In this document: piece after piece, positions 33,822 to 42,800 of the stretch
How the letters are laid out: each line of letters opens with the position of its first letter
Numbering within the stretch: the stretch's first letter is position 1
Source of the DNA: Candidatus Gastranaerophilales bacterium
GTDB lineage: Bacteria; Cyanobacteriota; Vampirovibrionia; Gastranaerophilales; Gastranaerophilaceae
Length of the DNA stretch: 64,000 nt
Direction of reading: 5' to 3'
NCBI GenBank assembly: GCA_905235155.1
Contig: CAJOKJ010000001.1
Coordinates: 1-64,000 of the forward strand
Notes under the pieces: generated by a model
What the model was told of the DNA's origin: nothing
Databases searched by the model: none
Seen by the model: only the letters and a program-made list of their open reading frames with translations
Program-made: the position numbers and the translations under genes

Positions 33822-34994
33822 ATGGTTCAAGGTATTAATTTTAAAAATTATAGTGTAGAGCAATTAAAAGAATTAAAAAAAGCAGGTGTTCAAGGTATAT
33901 CAGATGCCGATATTAAGGCTGCTGAAGAACGTGAAGCACAAGCAGCAGATGATAAAGCAAGTGATGAAGAAAAAGTTTCATACAAAATAAAAGATGAAGC
34001 AAGTGAAGTAAATGAAGCTCAGCAAGAAGTTCAAACTGCACAGGAATACGGCACAAATTTAAAAGGTATTCTTGAAAAATTAAATGAAAAATGCACTACA
34101 AAAAATGATGAAATGCAAAAACTTTCTCAAGAAATGGACAAATACATCGTTAAAATGGAAGATTTGTCAGCAGTTGCAGCTGATGTACAGGAAGAAGCTA
34201 CATCTAAGCTGGAAAAAATAGAAACAGAAGCTCAAAAAATGCAGGCTGAGATTGACACTAAAAAAGAAGAAGCAGAAGCTCAAGTAAAAATTATTGAAGA
34301 TGAAGATGCAAAAGGTGAAGGTGCTGATGAAGGCAAAGTTACGGCAGCACAAGATTCAATTGAATCTCTATCTGCTGATATAGATTCTATCGCAGATGGA
34401 ATGAAGGCTTTAGAAAGTCAATCAGCAGCAAAAATCAAAAAAGCTGCAGCAATGAAAGCAACATTATTGGGTGAATCAATGATGGATGTAAAAGATAAAG
34501 CACAAGCAACACTAAAAGATGCTATTAATGCAAATGAATATGCCGATGTAACAATTGAAAAAGGTACGGAAGCATCAAACATTACAGACAGAGATAAAGC
34601 AAAAGAAGGCGGTTGGACAAAAAGTGGCGGTTTCTGTGGCTGGGGCAAAAGAAAAGGTGATGTTGATGCCGCAAACAAAGCAGGTAATGTTTCAATTGCA
34701 TTAGGTGAACAACTTGGCGGATCTTCACAAAAAGTTGTTGGTGAGGTAAAACAAGTAGGAACTCAATACGGTTTAGGCTTTGAAAGCAAAAAAGGTATTG
34801 ACGAAATAGTTAAAAAAGAATATGTTGATACATCAAAATTGGCAGACGTTAAAACTTTTGACGAAGCAAGACAAGAAAAAGGTTTCATTGGTGCTATAAA
34901 ACAAATGAAAGCAAATCAAGATATATACAATGAAATAGCAGATGCTTCAAAGAAAAAAGGACAAAAAGAAGAAACTAAAACAACAGAATCTTAA
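33822..34994 (+). CDS. Long coiled-coil protein of unknown function
   Basis: About 390 residues. ATG 33822 is preferred because GAAGGG lies nine bases before it; two earlier in-frame ATGs lack a site. The start MVQGINFKNYSVEQLKELKK is a short amphipathic region. Residues about 50-220 are heptad-like with many Glu, Lys, Ala and Gln (coiled coil), followed by a Gly/Trp patch (GGWTKSGGFCGWGKRKGD) near 273-290 that breaks the helix, and a Lys-rich tail. No signal peptide and no family recognised. Neighbours are another non-exported lineage protein and the M2/M3 peptidase, each with its own terminator. Confidence 0.6.
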   Translation: MVQGINFKNYSVEQLKELKKAGVQGISDADIKAAEEREAQAADDKASDEEKVSYKIKDEASEVNEAQQEVQTAQEYGTNLKGILEKLNEKCTTKNDEMQKLSQEMDKYIVKMEDLSAVAADVQEEATSKLEKIETEAQKMQAEIDTKKEEAEAQVKIIEDEDAKGEGADEGKVTAAQDSIESLSADIDSIADGMKALESQSAAKIKKAAAMKATLLGESMMDVKDKAQATLKDAINANEYADVTIEKGTEASNITDRDKAKEGGWTKSGGFCGWGKRKGDVDAANKAGNVSIALGEQLGGSSQKVVGEVKQVGTQYGLGFESKKGIDEIVKKEYVDTSKLADVKTFDEARQEKGFIGAIKQMKANQDIYNEIADASKKKGQKEETKTTES

Positions 34995-35014
34995 TTTAAA
35001 TTGAGTTATAAAAT

Positions 35015-35056
35015 AAAACAACCGTTTTCTAATAAAAAGAAAGCGGTTGTTTTTGT
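35015..35056 (+). terminator. Rho-independent terminator
   Basis: AAAACAACCG / CGGTTGTTTT hairpin followed by TTTG, 20 bases after the coiled-coil gene. Confidence 0.85.
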
Positions 35057-35125
35057 TTCAAAAATAAAATTTATGGGTATATATAAAACAGTTATATAAT
35101 TTTGTAAATAGAAAAAGGAGTTTCT

Positions 35126-35689
35126 ATGATTTCAACTATTACGTCTGGCATGATGCTAAATATGTACAGATACGGTTCACCAACAAAACAAGTTGATCAA
35201 AGACAAGTCTTTGCATCTGTTTCTATTATGGTTGGTGGTGACGGAACAAGTATTTCTAAATCTCAATTAAAAAGTTTTATTGATAAAGCTCAAATGGGTG
35301 CTGTAAAAGTATCTAATACCCAATTAAATGCATTAAAATCAATGTATTCATCTTGGGATGATTTATTTGGCAAAGATACAGATTCAATATCCGTTGATGA
35401 TTTTGAAAAAGCACCTCAATTATTTTATCAGGTTGCAATGGCATCTAATGAAGAAGACGACAATGAAAAATTTTTACACCAAATGAGAGAAAAAGCAGAA
35501 GAAAAAATGAAAGAACTTGCTGAAAAAATGAATGGTGATAAAGATAAAATGCCAACAATAGAACAATTACAAGAATATTTAAAAGAACTTATCGAAAAAG
35601 ATAAAAATGATGAAAATGCCGAAGAAATTGCTTTATTAACAAATATCATAGAAGACATGAAAAATCCTCAAAATGAATATGACGTATAA
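35126..35689 (+). CDS. Hypothetical protein with two EF-hand-like loops
   Basis: 187 residues, no signal peptide. Two segments match each other: GGDGTSISKSQLKSF (near 37-51) and GKDTDSISVDDFEKA (near 81-95), pattern G-x-D-x-x-S-I-S-x-x-x-[FL]. They resemble paired EF-hand loops but deviate from the strict calcium consensus. The C-terminal part (about 110-187) is a charged helical region (MREKAEEKMKELAEKM). Strong ribosome site AAAGGAG. Function unknown; a calcium or protein-binding scaffold is possible. Confidence 0.6.
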   Translation: MISTITSGMMLNMYRYGSPTKQVDQRQVFASVSIMVGGDGTSISKSQLKSFIDKAQMGAVKVSNTQLNALKSMYSSWDDLFGKDTDSISVDDFEKAPQLFYQVAMASNEEDDNEKFLHQMREKAEEKMKELAEKMNGDKDKMPTIEQLQEYLKELIEKDKNDENAEEIALLTNIIEDMKNPQNEYDV

Positions 35690-35718
35690 TTTAAAAATTT
35701 ATATATTTTTTTTATGTT

Positions 35719-36225
35719 ATGGAAAAAGATTTAGTTGTCATTCAAAACTTAATATATGACATAAGAGGATGTAAAGTTATGCTGGACAGTGATTTAGCAA
35801 AGCTTTACGGAGTTGAAACAAAAGTGCTTAATCAAGCGGTAAAAAGAAATATTAAAAGATTTCCAAGTCATTTTATGTTTAAATTGACTAAAGAGGAATG
35901 GCAAATTTTAAGGTCACAAATTGTGACCTTAAATGATAATATAAGAAAATATACACCTTATGTCTTTACAGAACAGGGTGTTGCCATGTTATCCAGCGTT
36001 TTGAAGTCTGAAAAAGCAATTCAGATTAATATTCAAATTATGGATACATTTGTTAAAATAAGACAATATGCACTTCAAACATCACAAAAAAATATTGAAA
36101 TTGAAGAATTAAGAAAATTGCTAATGTTATATATTGAAAAAAATGATAGCCGAGTAAACGAAATTATACGAGTTTTGAATAATTTGATTGAAAAACCAAA
36201 AGAAACAAAACACATAGGTTTCTAG
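35719..36225 (+). CDS. ORF6N-domain DNA-binding protein
   Basis: 168 residues with an intact ORF6N (KilA-N related) domain of the sort found in phage antirepressors: DIRGCKVMLDSDLAKLYGVE, RNIKRFPSHFMFKLTKEEW, YTPYVFTEQGVAMLSSVLKS. A helical C-terminal part follows. It is isolated, with no phage genes adjacent, so likely a domesticated or stray phage-type gene. No clear ribosome site before the ATG. It overlaps the convergent aminotransferase gene by four bases. Confidence 0.85.
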   Translation: MEKDLVVIQNLIYDIRGCKVMLDSDLAKLYGVETKVLNQAVKRNIKRFPSHFMFKLTKEEWQILRSQIVTLNDNIRKYTPYVFTEQGVAMLSSVLKSEKAIQINIQIMDTFVKIRQYALQTSQKNIEIEELRKLLMLYIEKNDSRVNEIIRVLNNLIEKPKETKHIGF

Positions 36226-37385
36226 GCTCTAAGTTTTTCAACAAACCTTTTTAAGCGTTCCATTGCAAGTTTTAATGTATCGAGAGAGTATGCATAAGAT
36301 ATTCTTAAAAATCCTTCACCGCTTTCTCCGAATGCAGTACCCGGAACAGCAGCCACGTGTTCTTCCTGCAAAAATTTTGTTGCAAATTCTTCGCTTGTCA
36401 TTCCAAATTTTTTTATACATGGGAATACATAGAATGCACCATTAGGCTCAAAACAGTCTAATCCCATATCTTTAAAGGCATTCAATAAAAATCTTCGACG
36501 TTGATTATAAGAAATTTTCATTTCCAAAACATCATTATCACCGTTTTTAAGTGCTTCAACAGCAGCATACTGGCTTATTGTCGGTGCACACATGATAGCG
36601 TATTGATGAATTTTTGTCATTTGTTTGATTAATTCTTTAGGCCCGCAAGCGTAACCCAAACGCCAGCCAGTCATAGCATAAGCCTTTGAAAAACCGTTAA
36701 TCAAAAGTGTACGTTCTTTCATTCCGTCAAGGCTTGCAATAGAAACGTGTTCGCCGTTATACGTTAATTCACTGTAAATTTCGTCCGAAATCACAAAAAT
36801 ATCATTTTCTATTATGACTTTTGCAATTTTTTCAAGGTCAGTTTTACCCATAACAGCACCTGTCGGATTGTTAGGGTATGGAAGAATTAAAATTTTGGTT
36901 TTATCGGTAATAGCATTTTTTAATTCTTCTGCTGTTAATTTAAAATTATTTTCTGCTTTTAAGTTGATATAAACATTTTTTGCACCGGCCAAATCTGCAC
37001 ATGGAGCGTAAGAAACGTAAGACGGTTGCGGAATAATAACTTCATCACCTGCATTAACCATTGCACGTAAGCCAATATCAATAGCTTCAGATCCACCAAC
37101 CGTTACAAGTATTTCACTGTTAGAATCGTAATTTATATTTTGCTTACGTTTTATATAATTTGAAATTTCTTCTCTAAGTGGTTTTAGACCTGCATTTGAA
37201 GTGTAAAATGTCTTACCTTTTTCAAAAGCATAAATTCCTTCATCTCGAATATGCCAAGGGGTATCAAAATCGGGTTCGCCAACACCAAGTGATATAGCGT
37301 CTTTCATTTCACTTACTATATCAAAAAATTTGCGAATACCTGACGGTTTAATGTTTTTAACTTTTTCTGAAATAGGTATGCTCAT
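36222..37385 (-). CDS. PLP-dependent class I/II aminotransferase
   Basis: 387 residues, cytoplasmic fold-type I enzyme of the aspartate/aromatic aminotransferase group (PatA/AspC type I-gamma). PLP lysine K234 in FSKAYAMTGWRLGY; PNNPTG (171-176), DEIYSEL (201-207), and the carboxylate-binding Arg near the C terminus (FLRISYA). The exact amino-acid substrate cannot be deduced. Its start overlaps the Lrp-family gene upstream by four bases, a pairing that hints that the regulator senses the amino acid handled by this enzyme. Confidence 0.9.
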   Translation of the reverse strand: MSIPISEKVKNIKPSGIRKFFDIVSEMKDAISLGVGEPDFDTPWHIRDEGIYAFEKGKTFYTSNAGLKPLREEISNYIKRKQNINYDSNSEILVTVGGSEAIDIGLRAMVNAGDEVIIPQPSYVSYAPCADLAGAKNVYINLKAENNFKLTAEELKNAITDKTKILILPYPNNPTGAVMGKTDLEKIAKVIIENDIFVISDEIYSELTYNGEHVSIASLDGMKERTLLINGFSKAYAMTGWRLGYACGPKELIKQMTKIHQYAIMCAPTISQYAAVEALKNGDNDVLEMKISYNQRRRFLLNAFKDMGLDCFEPNGAFYVFPCIKKFGMTSEEFATKFLQEEHVAAVPGTAFGESGEGFLRISYAYSLDTLKLAMERLKRFVEKLRA

Positions 37386-37864
37386 GGGGTTATAATTTCT
37401 CTTTCGTCTTCGTGTTTTTTGTCTAAAATAGTTCCGTGATCTTTGTATTTTTTAAGAATAAAGTGTGTCGCTGTACTTAAAACGCTTTCAAGCGTAGACA
37501 ATTTATCAGATACAAATGCGGAAATTTCTTTCAGCGATTTTTCTTCTAAAGTTACCAAAAGGTCGTATCCGCCTGAAATTAAGTAGACAGATTTAACTTC
37601 AGGATAGTTATAAATTCTTTCGGCAATTTTGTCAAATCCTTGTCCACGTTGTGGCGTAACACGAACTTCAATTAGGGCATTAACTTTTTCAACAGAAGTT
37701 TTGTCCCAGTCTATAAGAGTGTGATATCCGCAGATTATGCCTTCATGCTCAAGGTTTGCAAGTTCATCTAAAACAGCTTGTTCTGTAACACCAAGTATAA
37801 CTGCCAATTCTTTTAAATCAATACGGCTGTTTTTCTCAATTATTGTTAAAAGTTCTTCTTTCAT
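37382..37864 (-). CDS. Lrp/AsnC-family transcriptional regulator
   Basis: 160 residues. N-terminal winged HTH (about 1-55: RIDLKELAVILGVTEQAVLD, then LANLEHEGIICGYHTLIDW) and a RAM ligand-binding domain (about 65-145: NALIEVRVTPQRGQGFDKIA, VKSVYLISGGYDLLVTLE). Lrp-type proteins bind an amino acid and regulate its metabolism. It is cotranscribed with the aminotransferase. AGGAGA lies before the ATG on the minus strand. Confidence 0.9.
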   Translation of the reverse strand: MKEELLTIIEKNSRIDLKELAVILGVTEQAVLDELANLEHEGIICGYHTLIDWDKTSVEKVNALIEVRVTPQRGQGFDKIAERIYNYPEVKSVYLISGGYDLLVTLEEKSLKEISAFVSDKLSTLESVLSTATHFILKKYKDHGTILDKKHEDEREIITP

Positions 37865-37964
37865 TACTTCTCCTTTTAAGTCTTGAGTTTATTATATTAC
37901 ATTTGATTTTAAAAATCAGTACAAAAATTTATTTTTAGGCTAAATAAATGATTAATTAATATTC

Positions 37965-37992
37965 TTGCAAATAAAACTTGTAATGATATAAT
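37965..37992 (+). promoter_or_regulatory. Promoter of udp
   Basis: TTGCAA (37965-37970), 16 bases, TATAAT (37987-37992), about 45 bases before the ATG of udp. GGAG precedes the start codon. Confidence 0.7.
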
Positions 37993-38037
37993 TATTTCAC
38001 CAAGTGTTTATTACAATAGTTAAATGGAGTTTAGAAA

Positions 38038-38808
38038 ATGCAAGAAATGGAAAAACAATTTCACATTCACTGTGTTGAAGGTGATGTAGGTCGTTACGTT
38101 TTATTACCCGGTGATCCGGGCAGATGCGAATCTATCGCAAAATTATTTGATGATGCACATCACGTAACACAAAACAGAGAATACAATATTTACACAGGTA
38201 CTTTGTTAGGCGAAAAAGTTAGCGTTTGCTCAACAGGTATTGGTGGCCCATCTGCTTCAATTGCAATGGAAGAATTACACAACATCGGTGCTGATACATT
38301 TATTCGTGTCGGTACTTGCGGTGGTATTGATTTAGATGTTCAATCAGGAGATATCGTTGTTGCAACAGGTGCTATAAGATTTGAACATACTTCAATGGAA
38401 TATGCTCCAATTGAATACCCTGCTGTTGCAAATATTGATATTACGGTTGCTTTAAGACAAGCAGCATTAGCAATGGGTAAAACTACTCACACAGGCGTTG
38501 TTCAATGTAAAGATGCTTTTTACGGTCAACATAGTCCTAAAAAAATGCCTGTTTCTTATGAATTATTAAATAAATGGGAAGCTTGGAAACGTTTGGGTGT
38601 TAAGGCTTCTGAAATGGAATCGGCAGCATTGTTTGTTGTTGCAGATGCCCTAAAATGCCGTTGCGGTTCTTGCTTCCATGTAATCTGGAACCAAGAAAGA
38701 GAAGCAGCAGGCTTAGACCAAAAAATGAGCGAAGATACTTCAGCAGCAGTAAGAGTAGGTGTTGAAGCATTAAAACTTATTATCCAACAAGATAAAGCAA
38801 ACAAATAA
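38038..38808 (+). CDS. udp: Uridine phosphorylase
   Basis: Splits uridine with phosphate into uracil and ribose-1-phosphate (nucleoside salvage). 256 residues, PNP/UDP family I hexameric fold. Visible signatures are [14 protein letters not shown] (22-35), the phosphate/ribose region [24 protein letters not shown] (near 95-102), and EMESAALF near 198. Identification as uridine rather than purine phosphorylase rests on [12 protein letters not shown], the Gln/Arg uracil pocket region, so is good but not certain. Single gene with promoter and tandem terminators. Confidence 0.88.
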   Translation: MQEMEKQFHIHCVEGDVGRYVLLPGDPGRCESIAKLFDDAHHVTQNREYNIYTGTLLGEKVSVCSTGIGGPSASIAMEELHNIGADTFIRVGTCGGIDLDVQSGDIVVATGAIRFEHTSMEYAPIEYPAVANIDITVALRQAALAMGKTTHTGVVQCKDAFYGQHSPKKMPVSYELLNKWEAWKRLGVKASEMESAALFVVADALKCRCGSCFHVIWNQEREAAGLDQKMSEDTSAAVRVGVEALKLIIQQDKANK

Positions 38809-38830
38809 TTTCAGAAATATTTTTGTTAAA

Positions 38831-38859
38831 GCGGGACTTGCGTAAAAAGCAAGTCCCGC
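38831..38859 (+). terminator. First of two tandem terminators after udp
   Basis: GCGGGACTTGC / GCAAGTCCCGC, 7-base loop, then AGTTTTG. Strong GC stem in an AT-rich background. Confidence 0.85.
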
Positions 38860-38867
38860 AGTTTTGT

Positions 38868-38902
38868 CCGTAAAAATACGTACGTATTTTTACGGTCTTT
38901 TT
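38868..38902. terminator. Perfect 28-bp palindrome with T-tail
   Basis: 38868-38895 is a perfect palindrome, each half CCGTAAAAATACGT, with no spacer, followed by TCTTTTTT. It may act as a second terminator for udp or be a protein-binding site. Confidence 0.65.
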
Positions 38903-38956
38903 TATTCAACGATTTTAGTAAAATTTGATAATGAATTAAGGTACTTGCAATAAATT

Positions 38957-39292
38957 CTATTTAATAAGTAGGAATAAAAAATATAAAATAGGTAAAATAG
39001 CAAAAACAGAACCTAAAATTTGAAATATAAAAATAAATTTATTATTTAAAAAATCTTGATTTTTTATTTTCCAAGCAAATATTTCCTCAAAAATATAAAT
39101 TATAAATGATATAAGTAAAAATATAATATTTATAAAAAATATAATTAAAAATATCAATGAAATCGCAGAACCATACCAATTTGAAATACTTGCTTTTATA
39201 TAAAAAACTGTAAGCAAGACAACAACAAACCACCCGCAAATAGCAAGAAAATTATAACTATATTTATTTTTAAATCTATCTAAAAATTTCAT
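38957..39292 (-). CDS. Small membrane protein, unit 1 of a tandem duplication
   Basis: 111 residues with three hydrophobic helices (about 13-32, 38-70, 88-110) and Lys/Asn-rich ends. Similar in plan and in KIKN(Q/K)-F motifs to the protein at 39339-39734, so the two are duplicates. Promoter elements read on the minus strand TTGTTT, 16 bases, TAATAT, then six bases to the ATG, matching those of the second copy. No family recognised. Sits downstream of the restriction-modification gene. Confidence 0.55.
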   Translation of the reverse strand: MKFLDRFKNKYSYNFLAICGWFVVVLLTVFYIKASISNWYGSAISLIFLIIFFINIIFLLISFIIYIFEEIFAWKIKNQDFLNNKFIFIFQILGSVFAILPILYFLFLLIK

Positions 39293-39326
39293 AAAAGTAT
39301 ATTACAAAAAGCAAAGGAGAAAAACA

Positions 39327-39401
39327 ATGGACAAACAACTAAAAAGAGTTATATTTAAAAGATTCATGAATAAATTTAAAATATTCATTACAAAACAGTG
39401 A
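39327..39401 (+). CDS. Short basic frame with strong ribosome site, unit 1
   Basis: 24 codons: MDKQLKRVIFKRFMNKFKIF then ITKQ. AAGGAG at 39314 is an excellent ribosome site, better than that of most genes here. It diverges from the small membrane gene and runs antisense into the end of the second membrane gene. The same start context (AAGGAGAAAAACAATGGAC) recurs at 39768, so the unit was duplicated. The peptide is amphipathic and basic; it may be a small protein or a truncated gene. Confidence 0.4.
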   Translation: MDKQLKRVIFKRFMNKFKIFITKQ

Positions 39402-39734
39402 TAAATCAAGAACAATTGGTAATAAGAAAAAAATAATACCAATTATTTGAAAAATTTTTATAAATACACTTTCAATGAAAATTTTATTTTTAATTTTTAT
39501 TGCAGAAATATATTCAATAATTGCAAATAAAAAAGCAAACAAAAAGATAAGTATATCAATTAATGCAATTAGATGAAAAAAGAAAATAATACCAATACCA
39601 AAAGCATAACTATTAAACGAAATCACTGTAATTACAATTTTTGCAATTAGTAAAGTAAATATAATTAAGTTTACAATTCCACAAAATGATAGAAAATTAA
39701 TGGTATATGATTGCCGTAAATGATTAATAAACAT
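39339..39734 (-). CDS. Small membrane protein, unit 2 of a tandem duplication
   Basis: About 131 residues from ATG 39734; the longer reading frame upstream is antisense to the small frame at 39768 and has no start signal. Three to four hydrophobic helices with KIKNK-F between helices 2 and 3, matching its duplicate. A -10 TATAAT (39741-39746, minus) lies exactly six bases before the ATG with TTGTTT 16 bases further, suggesting a leaderless transcript. Function unknown. Confidence 0.55.
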   Translation of the reverse strand: MFINHLRQSYTINFLSFCGIVNLIIFTLLIAKIVITVISFNSYAFGIGIIFFFHLIALIDILIFLFAFLFAIIEYISAIKIKNKIFIESVFIKIFQIIGIIFFLLPIVLDLSLFCNEYFKFIHESFKYNSF

Positions 39735-39767
39735 AGCTACATTATACAAAAGAAAAGGAGAAAAACA

Positions 39768-39875
39768 ATGGACAAAAAGATTTAATTCGACAACGAAATG
39801 AAAGTGCTTGCACAAGGTGTGTATAAAGGAAATGAAAAAAGAAATAAAAAACAAATTAAGCAAATACTATTTTAA
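39768..39875 (+). pseudogene. Interrupted small frame, unit 2
   Basis: Begins MDKKI then an in-frame TAA at 39783; the same frame continues FDNEMKVLAQGVYKGNEKRN and ends at 39875. The ribosome site AAGGAG is identical to that of unit 1. Reads like a small basic protein broken by one nonsense codon. It lies between the duplicated membrane gene and the restriction-modification gene. Confidence 0.4.
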
Positions 39876-42800
39876 ATATTTATCTAAAATAGCCTGTTTT
39901 TGTTGTTTTGAATTGTCGATTATCCTTTGAGCTTCTGCTATTTGTTTTTCAAGTTCTTCAATTTGAGACACGATTTTTTGTTGTTCTTCAATTGGTGGAA
40001 CAGGAATTTCATAACTTGAGAACTGCTGAGCATTAATGTTTGGCTGAGCAGCTCCACCTCGTATATTTTCTGCCCATTTTTTATAAATATCTGATTTACA
40101 TAAAATATCTAAAAATCTTGAATTTAATTCCTTTTTACATTTAAAACGAATTAAATATCCTGCAAAAATAGCTTTTTCGCATTTATCTTTTGTATAATAA
40201 AATGTTTTTCCAGCAGTAGCACCAGAACGTGCAAATAAAAAATCTCCGTCTTGCAAGATATATTTATCTTCTACTTTTTCAGCAGTTTTCCAATCATTTA
40301 ATAAATTACCACAATCATCAATATCTGTTATCCTAATATATCTGTAATCAGATTCCGGATTCCCGTCTATTGCTTTTATATTTGCTCCATATTGTGGAAT
40401 TTCTGTATATTTTCCTAATTTTTTCAAATCATAATTTGAATATGTATCCGAAAGTATTTTCTGAACTTTACGATTAATATTATCTAATTGTTTAGATAAA
40501 TCCAAGCAATGATTTTCAATTTTTTCAATTTCATCAACAATTTTTTGTTGAATATCAAGTGGTGGGCGTGGAATAGGTAAAGCATTAAATGCCTCCATAT
40601 CAATATTTTTTTGAGCAACTCCTCTGCCACAATCATATACATAATCTTGATTTAAAAATAGATAATTATCTAAATATTCTTGAAGCACAATTCGTTTATC
40701 TATTGTTTTTATTGTTAAACCTGAATCATTTAAAAAGAAATCGCCTTGTATATATCTTACACAATTAGGAGACATTCCAAATCTTGAAATTACATAGCAA
40801 GAAGAACGATTAAATGAATCAGTTCTAAAGGTTTCACCACCGCCACCATAAACAGGATATTTTTTCCCAACATTGTTCTTTTTTATGATTCTCGTACCAT
40901 AATCAACAGTTGCAATATTTTTAATAGTTAGAGTTTGCCATTTACTCTCAATTTTTACTTTTTTTTTAGCCTTAGTATTAATTACTTTTTCAAAATCAGC
41001 TCTATCAAAAGTCATCATATCAAGTAAATTAACCTTTGAAACATTTTCTTTTAATGTTTCATCAATAGGGAAATCAAAATCATTTTCAAATGCTTTATAT
41101 ATATAAGTGCTTGCCTTTAAAGGATTATCAAAGCTTTCATTATCATATAATTGCGTACATTCATCAACGCTTTTGTCTTTACGAATAGCGTGCATGCCCT
41201 CTGAACCTCGGCGGTTTGAAAATTCATAGCCCAAGAATTGTTTTTCTGCATCTTTTTCGCCTGTTTTTACTATTACAAGTTTTTGAGAGTAGCAAAGAAT
41301 GAAATAATATATCTTTTCTTTTTCAAGTTCTGTAACTTTATTCCAAAAATCATCTTCAGTTTTTGCTGTAATATTTTGTTTATAGTTTTTAAATAAATCA
41401 TGATTTTTTACTTTATTATTAGGCTTTTTATCTAGTAATGTTAAATAATCATCTAAAGATAAGCCTTCCCATACATAATTAATATATTTGGTAACAGGTG
41501 TTTCAATGCCATTAATAGTTACATCCGTATGATTTGAGAAAAATTTATCAACAGATTTTTCAAGATTTATACATTCATAATTATTTCTTCTGCGTAAGAA
41601 CAGTACAACTGTATTTGTACCCGTTGCCATGAATGTATTTGAACCAAGTTCAGTAATTGCAATGATTTCAAAATATTTTAAAAATAGTTCTCTTGTTTTT
41701 GTATAAATACCAGAATTTGTAAGTATTGAACTCGGTAAAATTATACCTGCCAAACCACCGTCTTTAAGTAGTTGTTTTGTTCTTTCAACGAACAAACATT
41801 CAATTTCGGAACTTCTATCAGTTAAGTATTTATACAGTTCAAATTCTTCGTTTACGTTGATGTTTTTAATATCGCCTTTAAACGCATCCACAGAATACGG
41901 CGGATTAGAAACAACAATTGAAAATTTTGCTTTTTGAGAATCTTCTATTTTTGTATTTTCAGAAAGCAAACCAATATAGCTTTTGGAATGTTTAAAACTG
42001 TCTAATCCGTCGCCATGGATAACTTGAGCCAAGCCATCACCATAAAAATAACAACCAACTTTTGCTACTTTAACAAGTCTGTAATCTTTTTCTATCCCAT
42101 AAACATATTTCCCTGCCCAAGAGTATGGGTCTAATTTCCATTTATCAACGGTTTTTGTTGCTTCTGGATAAAAATTTGTCGTGTCTATGTTATTAATGCA
42201 GTCTTGATATGCTTCCATAACTTCTGTAATAAAGTGTCCGCTACCTGCTGCATAATCAATTACCGCAGGTAATTTGGGTACAGGTTGATTAATAGACGCT
42301 TCAAGCATTTTATCAAGTGGTAACGATTTCGTTATAAATTTTGTTATAGGAGGAGGTGTAAAAAACTGTCCTGCCTCTTGTTTTAAGCCAGTAGTTAATA
42401 ATCTTTCAAAGAAATCGCTTAAATGTTGTTGTTTTCGGGGATATCTAATTTGGTATTTCTCTAAAAGCTGTACAACTTCTTTTAATACTTTGAAATTATC
42501 ATCAAATGATTCATCATCAATAACATCTTTTATGTCAAATACTTTATTAAACTTTAATAATTTCTTTTTCTTTTCTAATAATTCTTCTTTGTTTTCATAT
42601 TTAAAATCATCGTCAGAAATACCCTCGATTTCTTTTTTCAGAAATTCATACAAACCTTCTTTGTGCAAATTATAAAGTCTTACTTGAAAATCAACAGGAT
42701 TATCTACATCTTCTAACCATTGAAATTCTAATGTATCATTCTCTCTTTTCTTTTCATCATATATTTTTGCTAAAAACAAGTTAAAAATTTTATTAAAAGC

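Noticed and set aside
39735-39863. N-terminal extension of the second small membrane protein
   Set aside because: It is antisense to the small-frame start, has no ribosome site, and the promoter lies inside it.
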